From NCBI GenBank assembly GCA_017883345.1, contig JADGNT010000195.1, positions 1-8,224 of the forward strand: a stretch of DNA of 8,224 nt, given 5' to 3'. This document shows positions 1-7,204 of the stretch, piece by piece. Source of the DNA: Candidatus Solibacter sp. GTDB taxonomy: Bacteria > Acidobacteriota > Terriglobia > Bryobacterales > Bryobacteraceae. The notes below the pieces were generated by a model. That model did not search any database and was not told where the DNA came from. It worked only from the letters and a program-made list of their open reading frames with translations. A program made the position numbers and the translations under genes. Numbering within the stretch: the stretch's first letter is position 1; each line of letters opens with the position of its first letter.

Positions 1-108
1 CCCACGGCCCAACGATCCGGCATCGCCGACCGGCTCACCCTGCCAGGCCGTTTCCTGCCCGAACGTATCCCTACAGATCCCCCAGTGTCTGAATTGCAGC
101 TGCGTTGA
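1..108 (+). CDS. Possible 3' end of an upstream gene (partial)
   Basis: Reading from base 1, an open frame runs to a TGA at 106-108 and gives 35 codons, ending in residues PPVSELQLR. Its first 20 codons mostly end in G or C, as do the real genes here, but the frame starting at base 2 scores almost as well, so codon use does not settle the matter. No domain is recognisable. If it is real, only 58 nt separate it from the acylase start. It could equally be non-coding. Confidence is low because only a short tail is visible. Confidence 0.25.
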   Translation, partial: PTAQRSGIADRLTLPGRFLPERIPTDPPVSELQLR

Positions 109-141
109 ACCAACATCTTCGCTCGAATCGGCTCCTGGAGT

Positions 142-147
142 TATACT
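142..147 (+). promoter_or_regulatory. Candidate -10 box (TATACT) for the acylase gene
   Basis: TATACT matches five of six positions of the sigma-70 -10 consensus and lies 19 nt upstream of the acylase ATG. A transcript from it would have a leader of roughly a dozen bases that still contains the GGAGG ribosome site. No convincing -35 box lies at 16-18 nt spacing; the TTGAAC at 105-110 is too far upstream. The call rests on the -10 alone. Confidence 0.3.
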
Positions 148-156
148 GTGCTTCCC

Positions 157-161
157 GGAGG
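157..161 (+). promoter_or_regulatory. Ribosome binding site GGAGG fixing the acylase start
   Basis: A full GGAGG Shine-Dalgarno core lies 5 nt before the ATG at 167. The protein from that ATG begins with a signal peptide, so site and start support each other. The frame is open further upstream but contains no better start. Confidence 0.65.
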
Positions 162-166
162 CTCCC

Positions 167-2188
167 ATGAAATCTCTAGTCTTGTTGCTGGTATCGTTCA
201 CTCTCTGCGCGGCAGAGAAGATCGACATTCTGCGCGACGAGTTCGGCGTCCCCCACATCTACGCGTCCACCGCCACCGGCGCCGCTTTCGCCTCTGGCTA
301 CGCCCAGGCCGAAGACCGCCTCGAAGAACTGCTGCGCAATTACCGCAAAGCCGAAGGCACCATGTCGGAAGCTTTCGGCCCCGAGTTCGTCACCCACGAT
401 TACCGCCAGCGCCTGTGGCGTCACCGCGACGTGGCCCGCCAGCACTATGCGGAACTGGCGCCCAACCTGCGCGCCATCTGCGAAGCTTACCAGGCCGGCA
501 TCAAAAAGTTCATGCAGGAGCATCCCGAGCAGGTTCCGGCCTGGGCGCCCAAACTCGAACCCTGGCAGATCGTCGCGCTCGGCCGCTTCATCATCTGGAG
601 CTGGCCCGAAGGCGAAGCCGCCGGCGATTTACTGCGCGGCGGCGTGCAGCCCGACCCCGTGGCGTACCACGGCTCCAACGAAATGGCGCTTGCGCCCTCG
701 CGCACTGCCCTCCACGTTCCCATCGCCGTGATCGATCCGCACCTCACCTGGTACGGCGAAGTCCGCTTCTACGAAATGCGCATCTACGGCGGCGACCTGG
801 CTTTCTCCGGCGCCGCCATTCTCGGCCAGCCCTTCCCCTCGCTCGGCCACAACCGCTTCCTCTCCATCGCCATGACCACCGGCGGTCCCGACACCTCCGA
901 CGTCTACGAAGAAGAAGTGCGGGACGGCAAGTACAAGTTCAAAGACGAGTGGCGCGCGCTAGAGGTCCGCACCGAGCGCATCGCCGTCAAGACGGGCGGT
1001 GAGATCAAATACCAGGACGTGCGCATCGAATCCACCCACCACGGTCCGATCGTCGCCCACAAGAACGGCAAGGCCTACGCCGTCGCCATCCCGTACGCCA
1101 ACGAATTCCGCCTGCTCGACACCGCTTGGAAGATCGCCACCGCGCGGAATCTCGCCCAGGCCAAACAGGCGCTCAGCGGGCTGCAATACATGGCGCAGAA
1201 CATCATGATCGCCACCGTCGATGGCGATATCTACTATGTACGCAACGGCCGCGTCCCGGTGCGCCCCAACGGCTGCGATTCCTCGCGCCCCATGTCCGGT
1301 CCAGCCGGCGCGTGCGAGTGGCAGGGCATACACCCGTTCGAAGACCTGGTGCAGATCGCCAACCCGCCGCAAGGCTACATGCAGAACTGCAATACGTCGC
1401 CGTTCAACATGATGAAGGACTCCCCGCTGGTCCCGGAGAAGTGGGCCGCGCATCCCTATGTCTACAACGAGACGCGCCGCCCGCCCAGCCAGCGCGCCGC
1501 CATGGTGCTGGATCTGCTCGATGCCGCACACAACGTCACCGCCGAACAGGCCATCGGCATCGCGTTCTCCCCGCAGGTCTGGCACGCCGAGCTGTGGCAG
1601 GAGCGCATCCGCCAAGCCGCTCCCGATCACGAGGTTGCCAAACTGATCGCCGGCTGGAACCGCCGCAGCGACGCCGATTCGCGCCCCGCGCTGGCCTACT
1701 ACGCTTTCAAGATGGCTCTCGGCGGCGCTGCGGCGCGTGCCACGGAACCGCCCGCCACGCTGACCGACGACGCCATCCGCGCCGCGCTCGATCAGGCCGC
1801 GCGGCGTCTGAAGTCCGACCTCCCCGCCGATGCCGTGTTCGGCACGCTGTTTCGCGTGGGGCGTAAGGACGCGACACGCACTTTCCCCGTGGGCGGCGGC
1901 TCGCTCGCCGAAGCCGGCATGGCCACACCGCGCGCCATCAATTTCAGCCCGCGCGGCAAGGAAATGGTGGGCCACACCGGTCAGACCTCGACGCAAATCG
2001 TGATCCTGACCAAGCCGCCGCAGTCCTACATGGTCCTTCCGCTGGGCGAAAGCGACCACCCCGATTCGCCTCACTATGACGACCAGGCCGAGAAGTTATT
2101 CAGCAAGAGCCGCGCCAAGTCGACTTATTTTCTGAATCGGAAAGAACTGGAGAAGCACGTCACCGCGAAGAAGGGACTCACTTACTGA
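167..2188 (+). CDS. Secreted penicillin-acylase-family Ntn hydrolase
   Basis: A 673-residue member of the penicillin amidase / N-acyl-homoserine lactone acylase family. These enzymes hydrolyse amide bonds after self-cleavage into alpha and beta chains. Residues 1-16 form a short Sec signal peptide (hydrophobic core [10 protein letters not shown], likely cut after CAA), so the enzyme should act in the periplasm. The predicted beta-chain nucleophile is Ser170 in HGSNEMA, where the family usually has G-S-N-x-W/A. DPHL at 190-193, HHGP near 286 and [10 protein letters not shown] around 403-412 follow; Asn407 or Asn409 corresponds to the oxyanion asparagine of the GYIxNxN motif. The C-terminal [14 protein letters not shown] (627-640) is also characteristic. 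The length is slightly short for the family, but no key block is missing. A GGAGG site sits 5 nt before the ATG. Family membership is firm; the substrate (beta-lactam, acyl-homoserine lactone or other N-acyl compound) cannot be told from the sequence. Confidence 0.92.
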   Translation: MKSLVLLLVSFTLCAAEKIDILRDEFGVPHIYASTATGAAFASGYAQAEDRLEELLRNYRKAEGTMSEAFGPEFVTHDYRQRLWRHRDVARQHYAELAPNLRAICEAYQAGIKKFMQEHPEQVPAWAPKLEPWQIVALGRFIIWSWPEGEAAGDLLRGGVQPDPVAYHGSNEMALAPSRTALHVPIAVIDPHLTWYGEVRFYEMRIYGGDLAFSGAAILGQPFPSLGHNRFLSIAMTTGGPDTSDVYEEEVRDGKYKFKDEWRALEVRTERIAVKTGGEIKYQDVRIESTHHGPIVAHKNGKAYAVAIPYANEFRLLDTAWKIATARNLAQAKQALSGLQYMAQNIMIATVDGDIYYVRNGRVPVRPNGCDSSRPMSGPAGACEWQGIHPFEDLVQIANPPQGYMQNCNTSPFNMMKDSPLVPEKWAAHPYVYNETRRPPSQRAAMVLDLLDAAHNVTAEQAIGIAFSPQVWHAELWQERIRQAAPDHEVAKLIAGWNRRSDADSRPALAYYAFKMALGGAAARATEPPATLTDDAIRAALDQAARRLKSDLPADAVFGTLFRVGRKDATRTFPVGGGSLAEAGMATPRAINFSPRGKEMVGHTGQTSTQIVILTKPPQSYMVLPLGESDHPDSPHYDDQAEKLFSKSRAKSTYFLNRKELEKHVTAKKGLTY

Positions 2189-2345
2189 CGCGTCGAGACG
2201 GTCCCGCCGCCGTTAGCAGCCGCCACGCGCTGCTGCCAAATCGGCCTCATAAAATCTTTTTAATCGTGCAACGGGCTTTCCCGTGCTACAAATTGAAACA
2301 CGTGAGTGTCGGTTTTGCGTCGATATGTATAGGTAAGGGGATGTC

Positions 2346-2918
2346 ATGAGCGACCAACGATACGTCGAGATCCCGGGAAGCAAGACCCACGAGCTTCCCC
2401 CGCTGTTGCTGCACGGCGCCACGCACTGCGCTACCGACCTGACTTCCGTCATGCTGGAAGCCGAGGACATGCTGGCTTCCACCGATGCCGGCGAGGAAAT
2501 CCTCGAGCGGCGCAAACTGGACCTCGCCCTGCAACTCACCCAACAGTACAAAGGACTGCTTTCGCACTGGTTCTGGGGCGACAGCGTGATCGAATGGATC
2601 CGCCAGTGTGAGATCACCTTCGAGAGCGAAGGCGTGCTGCGCAAGCTGCTCCACCCCGATGTCTGGCCGCATGCCAGCCGCGCCAGCTTCGTCGAACTGC
2701 TGCGCGAAAAGGACGTCCCCACTGGCGGCGTCGCTCTGGAGAAGGCCGTCGGACTGCGCCTTACGTTCCGGCAGCCGCCGCCGATCGATTGCTTCTCGAG
2801 CCAGTTCCTGTTCTATTTGAATGCGACCGTGGCCGGCACGGCGTACCACGCCTGGTCGCAGTCCCCGGCTCTGTTTCCGCCGAACCGCTTCCACTTCGAT
2901 GTGCTGGATGTGAGCTGA
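2346..2918 (+). CDS. Hypothetical protein, 190 residues, unrecognised
   Basis: I do not recognise a family. The ATG at 2346 is preceded by AGGTAAGGGG (2331-2340), a plausible ribosome site ending 5 nt before the start; the ATG at 2341 meets a stop after two codons. Codon use is strongly G/C-ending like its neighbours, which supports real coding. The product has no signal peptide or membrane segment, so it is probably cytoplasmic. It is rich in Leu, Trp, His and acidic residues: a helical N-terminal half (roughly residues 30-75, with ILERRKLDLALQLTQQYKG), a central LLSHWFWGDSVIEWI stretch, and a C-terminal half rich in aromatic residues that may be beta. It stands alone, 157 nt after the acylase and 57 nt before the next gene, which appears to have its own promoter. 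No function is proposed. Confidence 0.75.
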   Translation: MSDQRYVEIPGSKTHELPPLLLHGATHCATDLTSVMLEAEDMLASTDAGEEILERRKLDLALQLTQQYKGLLSHWFWGDSVIEWIRQCEITFESEGVLRKLLHPDVWPHASRASFVELLREKDVPTGGVALEKAVGLRLTFRQPPPIDCFSSQFLFYLNATVAGTAYHAWSQSPALFPPNRFHFDVLDVS

Positions 2919-2963
2919 CGCCGTGAGTTGAGTCCAGCATAAACCCCGCCGGCCGCCAGCCGC

Positions 2964-2969
2964 TATAAT
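2964..2969 (+). promoter_or_regulatory. Consensus -10 box TATAAT, possibly for a leaderless transcript
   Basis: A perfect TATAAT ends only 6 nt before the ATG of the isomerase-like gene at 2976. Transcription normally starts about 7 nt after the -10 box, so the first transcribed base would be at or next to the A of the ATG. No Shine-Dalgarno-like sequence is present in the preceding bases, which agrees with leaderless initiation. No -35 match is seen at the usual spacing (TTGAGT at 2928-2933 is too distant). The alternative is that transcription starts further upstream and this match is chance. Confidence 0.45.
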
Positions 2970-2975
2970 CTCTGC

Positions 2976-3881
2976 ATGTACTCGCCTACACGACGCGATC
3001 TTCTGGCCGCCTCCGCGCTGCTCTTCGCACGCCGCCTGCGCGCGCTTCCGCTCGCCGACCTCAAACTCGGCATCACCACCGACGAAATCCACGACGACGT
3101 CCTCACCGCCGCCAAATTCCTCCAGCAGTACAACCTCCACTGGGCCGAGATTCGCAATATCTGGGGCCCCTACAATACCGCGCAGCCGATGGAGAAGATC
3201 CGCGAGGCCGGGAAGATCCTGGACGAGCATGGCATCCGCGTCTCCATCGAAGGCACGGGATTTTTCAAGATTCCCCTTCCGCCCGATACACCGGAAGGCC
3301 AGAAGAAACTCGACGCACAATGGGCGCTATTGACCACCGCCATGGAGCGCGCCAAAGCCTTCGGCACCGACAGAATCCGCGTCTTCACCTTTATGCTCGC
3401 CAAGGGCGAAACCGCGGACGAGAAGTCCTACGCTCGCGTCTGGGAACTAACCCGCGAAGCCGCGCGGCGCGCCAAAGGCTTTCGCCTCGCGGTAGAGAAC
3501 ATCGGCGGCGGCTACGTCGCCACCGGCGCCGAAGCCGCGCTGCTGTTCAAGAACGTCAAGCAAGACAATATCGGCCTCACCTGGGACCCCAATAATGCCG
3601 GTGAGAGCGGCGAGCAATCCTTCCCCGAGGGCTATCGCAAACTCGACCCCGCCCGCATCTTCCACGTCCACCTGCGCGACTACAAGCACCAGGACGGCAA
3701 GGTGGTCTGGGCCAGAGTCGGCGACGGCGAGTTCGACAATCTGGGCCAGATCCGCGCGCTCCTCAAGGACGGCTATAAAGGCACCTTCACCCTGGAAACC
3801 CACTGGCGGGACCCCAAGGGCAAAATGTATTCCAGCGAGCAAAGCCTGAAAGGCCTGCTGGAAGTCATAGCGAAAGTGTGA
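2976..3881 (+). CDS. Exported sugar isomerase/epimerase-like TIM barrel (AP endonuclease 2 fold)
   Basis: A 301-residue protein of the xylose-isomerase-like TIM barrel family, which includes sugar-phosphate isomerases, epimerases and related lyases using a divalent metal. The N-terminus carries a twin-arginine motif (TRRDLLAASALL, Arg6-Arg7) with a short hydrophobic stretch, suggesting Tat export after folding. The expected metal-binding positions are all present: Glu174 in AVENIGGG, Asp204 in LTWDPNN, the HVHLRD block at 230-235, and Glu274 in TLETHW. Length is normal for the family, with nothing truncated. It lies just upstream of the DUF1080 gene with almost no gap, so the two are probably co-transcribed and act on related sugars. 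A perfect -10 box sits immediately before the ATG. The exact reaction (epimerisation, isomerisation, or elimination/hydration of a keto-sugar) cannot be read from the sequence. Arginines after the hydrophobic stretch make the signal somewhat atypical. Confidence 0.88.
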   Translation: MYSPTRRDLLAASALLFARRLRALPLADLKLGITTDEIHDDVLTAAKFLQQYNLHWAEIRNIWGPYNTAQPMEKIREAGKILDEHGIRVSIEGTGFFKIPLPPDTPEGQKKLDAQWALLTTAMERAKAFGTDRIRVFTFMLAKGETADEKSYARVWELTREAARRAKGFRLAVENIGGGYVATGAEAALLFKNVKQDNIGLTWDPNNAGESGEQSFPEGYRKLDPARIFHVHLRDYKHQDGKVVWARVGDGEFDNLGQIRALLKDGYKGTFTLETHWRDPKGKMYSSEQSLKGLLEVIAKV

Positions 3882-3886
3882 ACACC

Positions 3887-4633
3887 ATGTCACTCAGCAG
3901 CCGCCGAACTTTTCTGGCCGCGTTATCCGCCGCACCGCTGGCCGCCCAATACGTTCCGAAACAATCCGACCGCCCCGAACCGCCCACCGGCGACGAACCG
4001 GGTTTCCGTCCTATCTTCGACGGCAAAACGCTCGCCGGATGGGAAGGCGATCCCAAATACTGGCGGGTCGAAGACGGCGCGCTGGTGGGCGAGATCACAC
4101 CCGAGACGATCATCAAAAGCAATACCTTTATCATCTGGCGGGGCGGCGCTCCCGCCGACTTCGAATTGAAGGCCGACTACCGCATCACCAGCGGCGGCAA
4201 CAGCGGCATCAACTATCGCAGCGTGGTGGTCACGGACAAGGTGACGCCCACCAACAAGTTCGCCATGCGCGGGTACCAATTCGATATCGACGGACAGAAT
4301 CGCTACACCGGGCAGAACTACGAGGAGAAGGGCCGCCTGTTCCACGCCCTGCGCGGCCAGGTGACCCACGTCGTGGGCGGCCGGAAACCGATCGTTCTCT
4401 CCACCATCGGTGACGCCGCCGCCCTGGCGGAGTTCATCACCAAGGACTGGAATGGAATCCATCTGATCATCCGCGGCAACACGCTAATTCACATGCTGAA
4501 CGGCCACTTGATGAGCGTCGTGATCGATGACGATGCTCCCAACCGCGCGCTTAAGGGCGAGATCGGCGTGCAGGTACACGTGGGACCGCCCATGAAAGTG
4601 GAATACCGCAACTTCCGATTGAAGGAACTGTAG
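3887..4633 (+). CDS. DUF1080 protein, 3-keto-disaccharide hydrolase-like, Tat signal
   Basis: A 248-residue DUF1080 (concanavalin-like jelly-roll) protein; characterised relatives hydrolyse 3-keto-glycosides. From the ATG at 3887 the N-terminus is MSLSSRRTFLAALSAAPLAAQ, a good Tat signal with Arg6-Arg7 and an Ala-rich end. The fold begins with GFRPIFDGKTLAGW (39-52) and W-R-V-E-D-G (59-64). GGNSGINYR (103-111), RGYQFDID (128-135), DWNGIHLIIRGN then LNG (187-206), and the closing GEIGVQVH through YRNFRLKEL (224-248) follow; all are family landmarks. The frame also offers a GTG at 3878 that overlaps the previous stop by 4 nt (GTGA) and would add three residues. I prefer the ATG because GAAAG lies 10 nt before it and it gives a cleaner signal peptide. 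Either way translation is probably coupled to the isomerase gene. The role in keto-sugar breakdown is inferred from family and neighbour. Confidence 0.9.
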   Translation: MSLSSRRTFLAALSAAPLAAQYVPKQSDRPEPPTGDEPGFRPIFDGKTLAGWEGDPKYWRVEDGALVGEITPETIIKSNTFIIWRGGAPADFELKADYRITSGGNSGINYRSVVVTDKVTPTNKFAMRGYQFDIDGQNRYTGQNYEEKGRLFHALRGQVTHVVGGRKPIVLSTIGDAAALAEFITKDWNGIHLIIRGNTLIHMLNGHLMSVVIDDDAPNRALKGEIGVQVHVGPPMKVEYRNFRLKEL

Positions 4634-4648
4634 GGCGGCGAAGCAAGA

Positions 4649-4670
4649 ATGCCCCCACGAATGGGGGCAT
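4649..4670. terminator. Hairpin between convergent genes, candidate terminator
   Basis: A perfect 9-bp inverted repeat, ATGCCCCCA (4649-4657) with TGGGGGCAT (4662-4670), encloses a 4-nt loop (CGAA on +, TTCG on -). It starts 15 nt after the DUF1080 stop and lies 20 nt past the priA stop, so it could end transcripts from both sides. No run of U follows on the plus strand; on the minus strand the following bases TCTTGCTT are only mildly T-rich. It is also the second module of the dispersed repeat at 4649-4695, so termination may not be its main role. Confidence 0.4.
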
Positions 4671-4695
4671 GGCAGCCTGGAAAGGCTACGCTACA
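4649..4695 (-). repeat. REP-like two-hairpin repeat, copy 3 (single)
   Basis: Read on the minus strand from 4695, this 47-nt unit consists of the head TGTAGCGT, then a stem AGCCT / AGGCT with loop TTCC, then GC and a linking C, then the 22-nt palindrome ATGCC...GGCAT (9-bp stem, loop TTCG). The same plan occurs twice at 7148-7250. Stem bases differ between copies but remain paired. The head overlaps the priA stop: TAG at 4693-4691 is bases 3-5 of the repeat. The unit fills most of the gap between the convergent DUF1080 and priA genes. The GTAG-then-palindrome layout resembles bacterial REP sequences. Confidence 0.8.
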
Positions 4696-7117
4696 TCAGG
4701 GTCAACGGGTCCACATCGATCACCAGCGCGGTGGCGCCCCATTTGTGCTCTATCGCGAAATTGCGGATCTTCTGCAGTAACTCGTTGAGCGCCTTGCGGC
4801 TGGCCGCCTTGATCAGGAACTGATAGCGGTACTCGTTCTTCAGCCGCGGCACCGGCGCCTCCGCCGGACCCATGACGCGCAGTTTCTCCGGCGGCGGATT
4901 GAGCAGAAAGCCCAACTCCGTGCTCATCCGCATGGCCATTTCCTTCTTCTCGCTGCGCACCAGCACGTTGGCCATGGCGGCGAACGGCGGATAGTGCATC
5001 ATGCGGCGGAAATTCAACTCCTTCTCGTAGAACCCCTGGTAGTCCTGCGCCGCCGCCAGGCGCACCGCGTAGTGTTCGGGATTGATGGTCTGCACCAGCA
5101 CGATGCCCGGCAGACTGCCGCGTCCGGCGCGCCCCGCCACCTGGGTCAGCAGTTGGAAGGTGCGCTCCGCCGCCCGGAAATCCGGCATGCCGAGCCCCAT
5201 ATCGGCCGCCACCACGCCCACCAGCGTCACGTTCGGAATATCGTGGCCCTTGGCGATCATCTGCGTGCCCACCAGCATGTCGTAGTTGCCCTCGCGGAAA
5301 TCCTGCAGAATAGTCTCGTACTGCCGCTTCCCGGTCACCGTGTCGCGATCCAGCCGCGCGATCCGCGCCGCCGGGAAGGCACGGTGCAACTCCTCTTCCA
5401 CGCGCTCGCTGCCGATCCCCAGAAAGTAGATATGCTCGCTAGAGCACTTCGGGCACTGGCTCGGCACCTTCTCGGCGTAGCCGCAGTAGTGGCACAACAG
5501 GCGCCGGTCGCGCTTGTGATAGGTCAGGGTGAGCGAACAGTTGATGCACTGCACGCGCTCGCCGCACGCGCGGCACGCCACGAAGCTGGAAAACCCGCGC
5601 CGGTTGAGCAGCACGATGGTCTGTTCGCCGCTCTCCACGCGCTGCCCCAGCGCCTCGATCAGCTTGCGCGAGAACGTCTCCTGCTTGCGTGTCTCCAGGA
5701 ACTCCTGCCGCATGTCGATCAGTTGTACATGCGGCATGGGGCGCGCTTCGATGCGTCCCGGCAACTCCAGCAGCGTGTACTTGCCCTTCTCCGCGTTGTA
5801 GCGGCTCTCCAGGCTGGGCGTGGCCGAACCCAGGATCACGCACGCCCCCGCCCCCTGCGCCCGCACGATGGCCACGTCGCGCCCGTTGTATCGCGGATTC
5901 TCCTCCTGTTTATAGCTGCCGTCGTGCTCTTCATCCACCACGATCAGACCCAGATTCTGCACCGGCGCGAACACTCCGGACCGCGTCCCGACCACCACGC
6001 TGGCCACGCCCGAGCGGATGCGCCGCCACTGCTCGGTGCGCTCCACGCCGGTGAATGCCGAGTGCAGGATGGCCACGCGGTCGCCGAAGCGCGAGAAAAA
6101 CTGCCCCGCCATCTGCGGCGTCAGCGCGATCTCCGGCACCATGAGCAGCGCGCTCCGCCCCTCCGCCAGCGCCGTCTCGATGGCCGTCAAATACACTTCC
6201 GTCTTGCCCGACCCGGTGACCCCGTGCAGCAGAAACGTGTGGAACCGCTTGGCCTGGACGCAAGCGTGAATCTGCTGGAACGCCGCCTGCTGCGATGGAT
6301 TCAGCTCGTGCCGCGCCCGGATGGCGGCCTTCATCGCCACCGTCTCCGGCTGGAGCGAAACTATCCCCTTGCGTGCCAGCGAGCGGGCCGCCGCGCTGGC
6401 GTGCTTCACGGCGTCTTCCAGTTCCTTCAGATTGTGCGAGCCCGGATGCAGTTCCAGAAAAGCGCGCAGTTCCCGCTCCGGCTTGTTGAGCTTGGGTTCG
6501 GGCCCCTTCGCGCCGCCGGCAAGTTCCACGCGCAGGCGCTCGGAGGGCGCGCGCAGCGGATCGCGCTCCACCTGTACCTCTTCGGCGACGATGAAGCGCT
6601 TGCGCTCCAACGCGCGGATCGCCTTATCGGCCAGCGGCATCGTTTTGGTCAGATACGACGCCGAGAGCGGGCGCTTCTCGAGCATGCGCAGGATCTTCAG
6701 CACCGGATCGTCCGGGGAGGAATCGAGCAGCAGTTGGCGCGCCGCATCGCGCCCGGAATCGGTCAGCGACCAGACCTTCCCGCGCCGGATCTCCGAGGAG
6801 AGGGGCAGCATGGCGCGCAGCACGTCGCCCAGCGGCGAGCAGTAATACCCGGCGATCCACCGCCCCAGCGCCATCAGTTCCGCGCTCAGCACCGGCTCGC
6901 TATCGATCAGGCGCAACGCATCCCGCGTGGCCACGCCCGGCGGATCGTCGTGGCAGCGCAGAATCACCCCGGTCAGCTTGCGCGTCCCGAAGGGCACCAT
7001 CAGACGGCTGCCCACGCGCACGCGATGGCGCAGCGTATCCGGCAGCGAATACGTGAACGGCTGATCGAGCGGCACCGGCAGGCTGACGTCGCAATAGAGG
7101 TAGCTTCCCTCGTTCAT
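4691..7117 (-). CDS. priA: Primosomal protein N' (replication restart helicase PriA)
   Basis: An 808-residue superfamily 2 helicase that recognises stalled forks and reloads the replicative helicase; cytoplasmic, housekeeping. The N-terminal 3'-DNA-binding domain occupies about residues 1-105 (YCDVSLPVPLDQPFTYSLP, then VGSRLMVPFGTRKLTGVI), followed by a winged-helix region to about 180. Helicase lobe 1 has Walker A GVTGSGKT (299-306) and the DEEH box (395-398). The zinc-binding insert retains all eight cysteines: 515, 518, 524, 527, 542, 545, 555 and 558. Lobe 2 has GTQMIAKGHD (617-626) and QVAGRAGRG (659-667), and the C-terminal domain ends in VIDVDPLTLM. Length is near that of Bacillus PriA and longer than the E. 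coli protein. On the minus strand GGAAG lies 6 nt before the ATG, supporting the start. The last sense codon and stop lie in a palindromic repeat, so the extreme C-terminus may have been set by that insertion. Confidence 0.97.
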   Translation of the reverse strand: MNEGSYLYCDVSLPVPLDQPFTYSLPDTLRHRVRVGSRLMVPFGTRKLTGVILRCHDDPPGVATRDALRLIDSEPVLSAELMALGRWIAGYYCSPLGDVLRAMLPLSSEIRRGKVWSLTDSGRDAARQLLLDSSPDDPVLKILRMLEKRPLSASYLTKTMPLADKAIRALERKRFIVAEEVQVERDPLRAPSERLRVELAGGAKGPEPKLNKPERELRAFLELHPGSHNLKELEDAVKHASAAARSLARKGIVSLQPETVAMKAAIRARHELNPSQQAAFQQIHACVQAKRFHTFLLHGVTGSGKTEVYLTAIETALAEGRSALLMVPEIALTPQMAGQFFSRFGDRVAILHSAFTGVERTEQWRRIRSGVASVVVGTRSGVFAPVQNLGLIVVDEEHDGSYKQEENPRYNGRDVAIVRAQGAGACVILGSATPSLESRYNAEKGKYTLLELPGRIEARPMPHVQLIDMRQEFLETRKQETFSRKLIEALGQRVESGEQTIVLLNRRGFSSFVACRACGERVQCINCSLTLTYHKRDRRLLCHYCGYAEKVPSQCPKCSSEHIYFLGIGSERVEEELHRAFPAARIARLDRDTVTGKRQYETILQDFREGNYDMLVGTQMIAKGHDIPNVTLVGVVAADMGLGMPDFRAAERTFQLLTQVAGRAGRGSLPGIVLVQTINPEHYAVRLAAAQDYQGFYEKELNFRRMMHYPPFAAMANVLVRSEKKEMAMRMSTELGFLLNPPPEKLRVMGPAEAPVPRLKNEYRYQFLIKAASRKALNELLQKIRNFAIEHKWGATALVIDVDPLTLM

Positions 7118-7147
7118 CGGAGACTTCCAGGATAGCGTGGAGGTGTG

Positions 7148-7193
7148 TGTAGCGTAGGCGTCACGCCTGCCATGCCGGTATTCCTACCGGCAT
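7148..7193 (+). repeat. REP-like two-hairpin repeat, copy 1
   Basis: Head TGTAGCGT (7148-7155), stem AGGCG / CGCCT (7156-7160 with 7164-7168) around loop TCA, then GC and C, then ATGCCGGTA / TACCGGCAT (7172-7180 with 7185-7193) around loop TTCC. The second palindrome is 22 nt long with a perfect 9-bp stem, the same size as in copy 3, although three of the paired positions differ and are compensated on the other arm. Confidence 0.8.
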
Positions 7194-7204
7194 TCTTCGC
7201 GAGA

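Noticed and set aside
148..1002. A 284-residue plus-strand frame starting just before the acylase
   Set aside because: It is out of frame with the acylase, extremely Arg/His-rich, and lacks any family motif.
959..2074. A 371-residue minus-strand frame inside the acylase gene
   Set aside because: It is a codon-bias shadow of the acylase. The plus-strand product has clear family motifs and the minus product has none.
2215..2234. Inverted repeat AGCAGC / GCTGCT after the acylase stop
   Set aside because: It is a six-pair stem with an 8-nt loop, and the nearest T-run (2257-2261) is 22 nt further on. It is likely chance in GC-rich DNA.
2268..2286. Hairpin GCAACGGG / CCCGTGC downstream of the acylase
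   Set aside because: The stem is only about 7 bp with a bulged A and no T-run follows, so it is not convincing as a terminator. It also lacks the TGTAGCG head of the repeat family.
2293..2333. TTGAAA with TATGTA/TATAGG as a promoter for the 190-residue gene
   Set aside because: The spacing between the boxes is 25 nt or more, outside the range for sigma-70 promoters.
2286..3320. A 344-residue minus-strand frame crossing the hypothetical gene and the start of the isomerase gene
   Set aside because: It would overlap two plus-strand genes with ribosome or promoter signals, and its product shows no recognisable domain.
3878..3886. GTG start for the DUF1080 gene with a 4-nt overlap
   Set aside because: It is possible, but the ATG at 3887 has a better-placed purine stretch and gives a more typical Tat signal. 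The difference is only three residues.
4994..7135. A 713-residue open frame on the plus strand, antisense to priA
   Set aside because: It lies opposite a fully conserved PriA, its translation is a low-complexity Arg/His/Ala-rich sequence with no domain, and long antisense frames are expected where third positions are mostly G or C.
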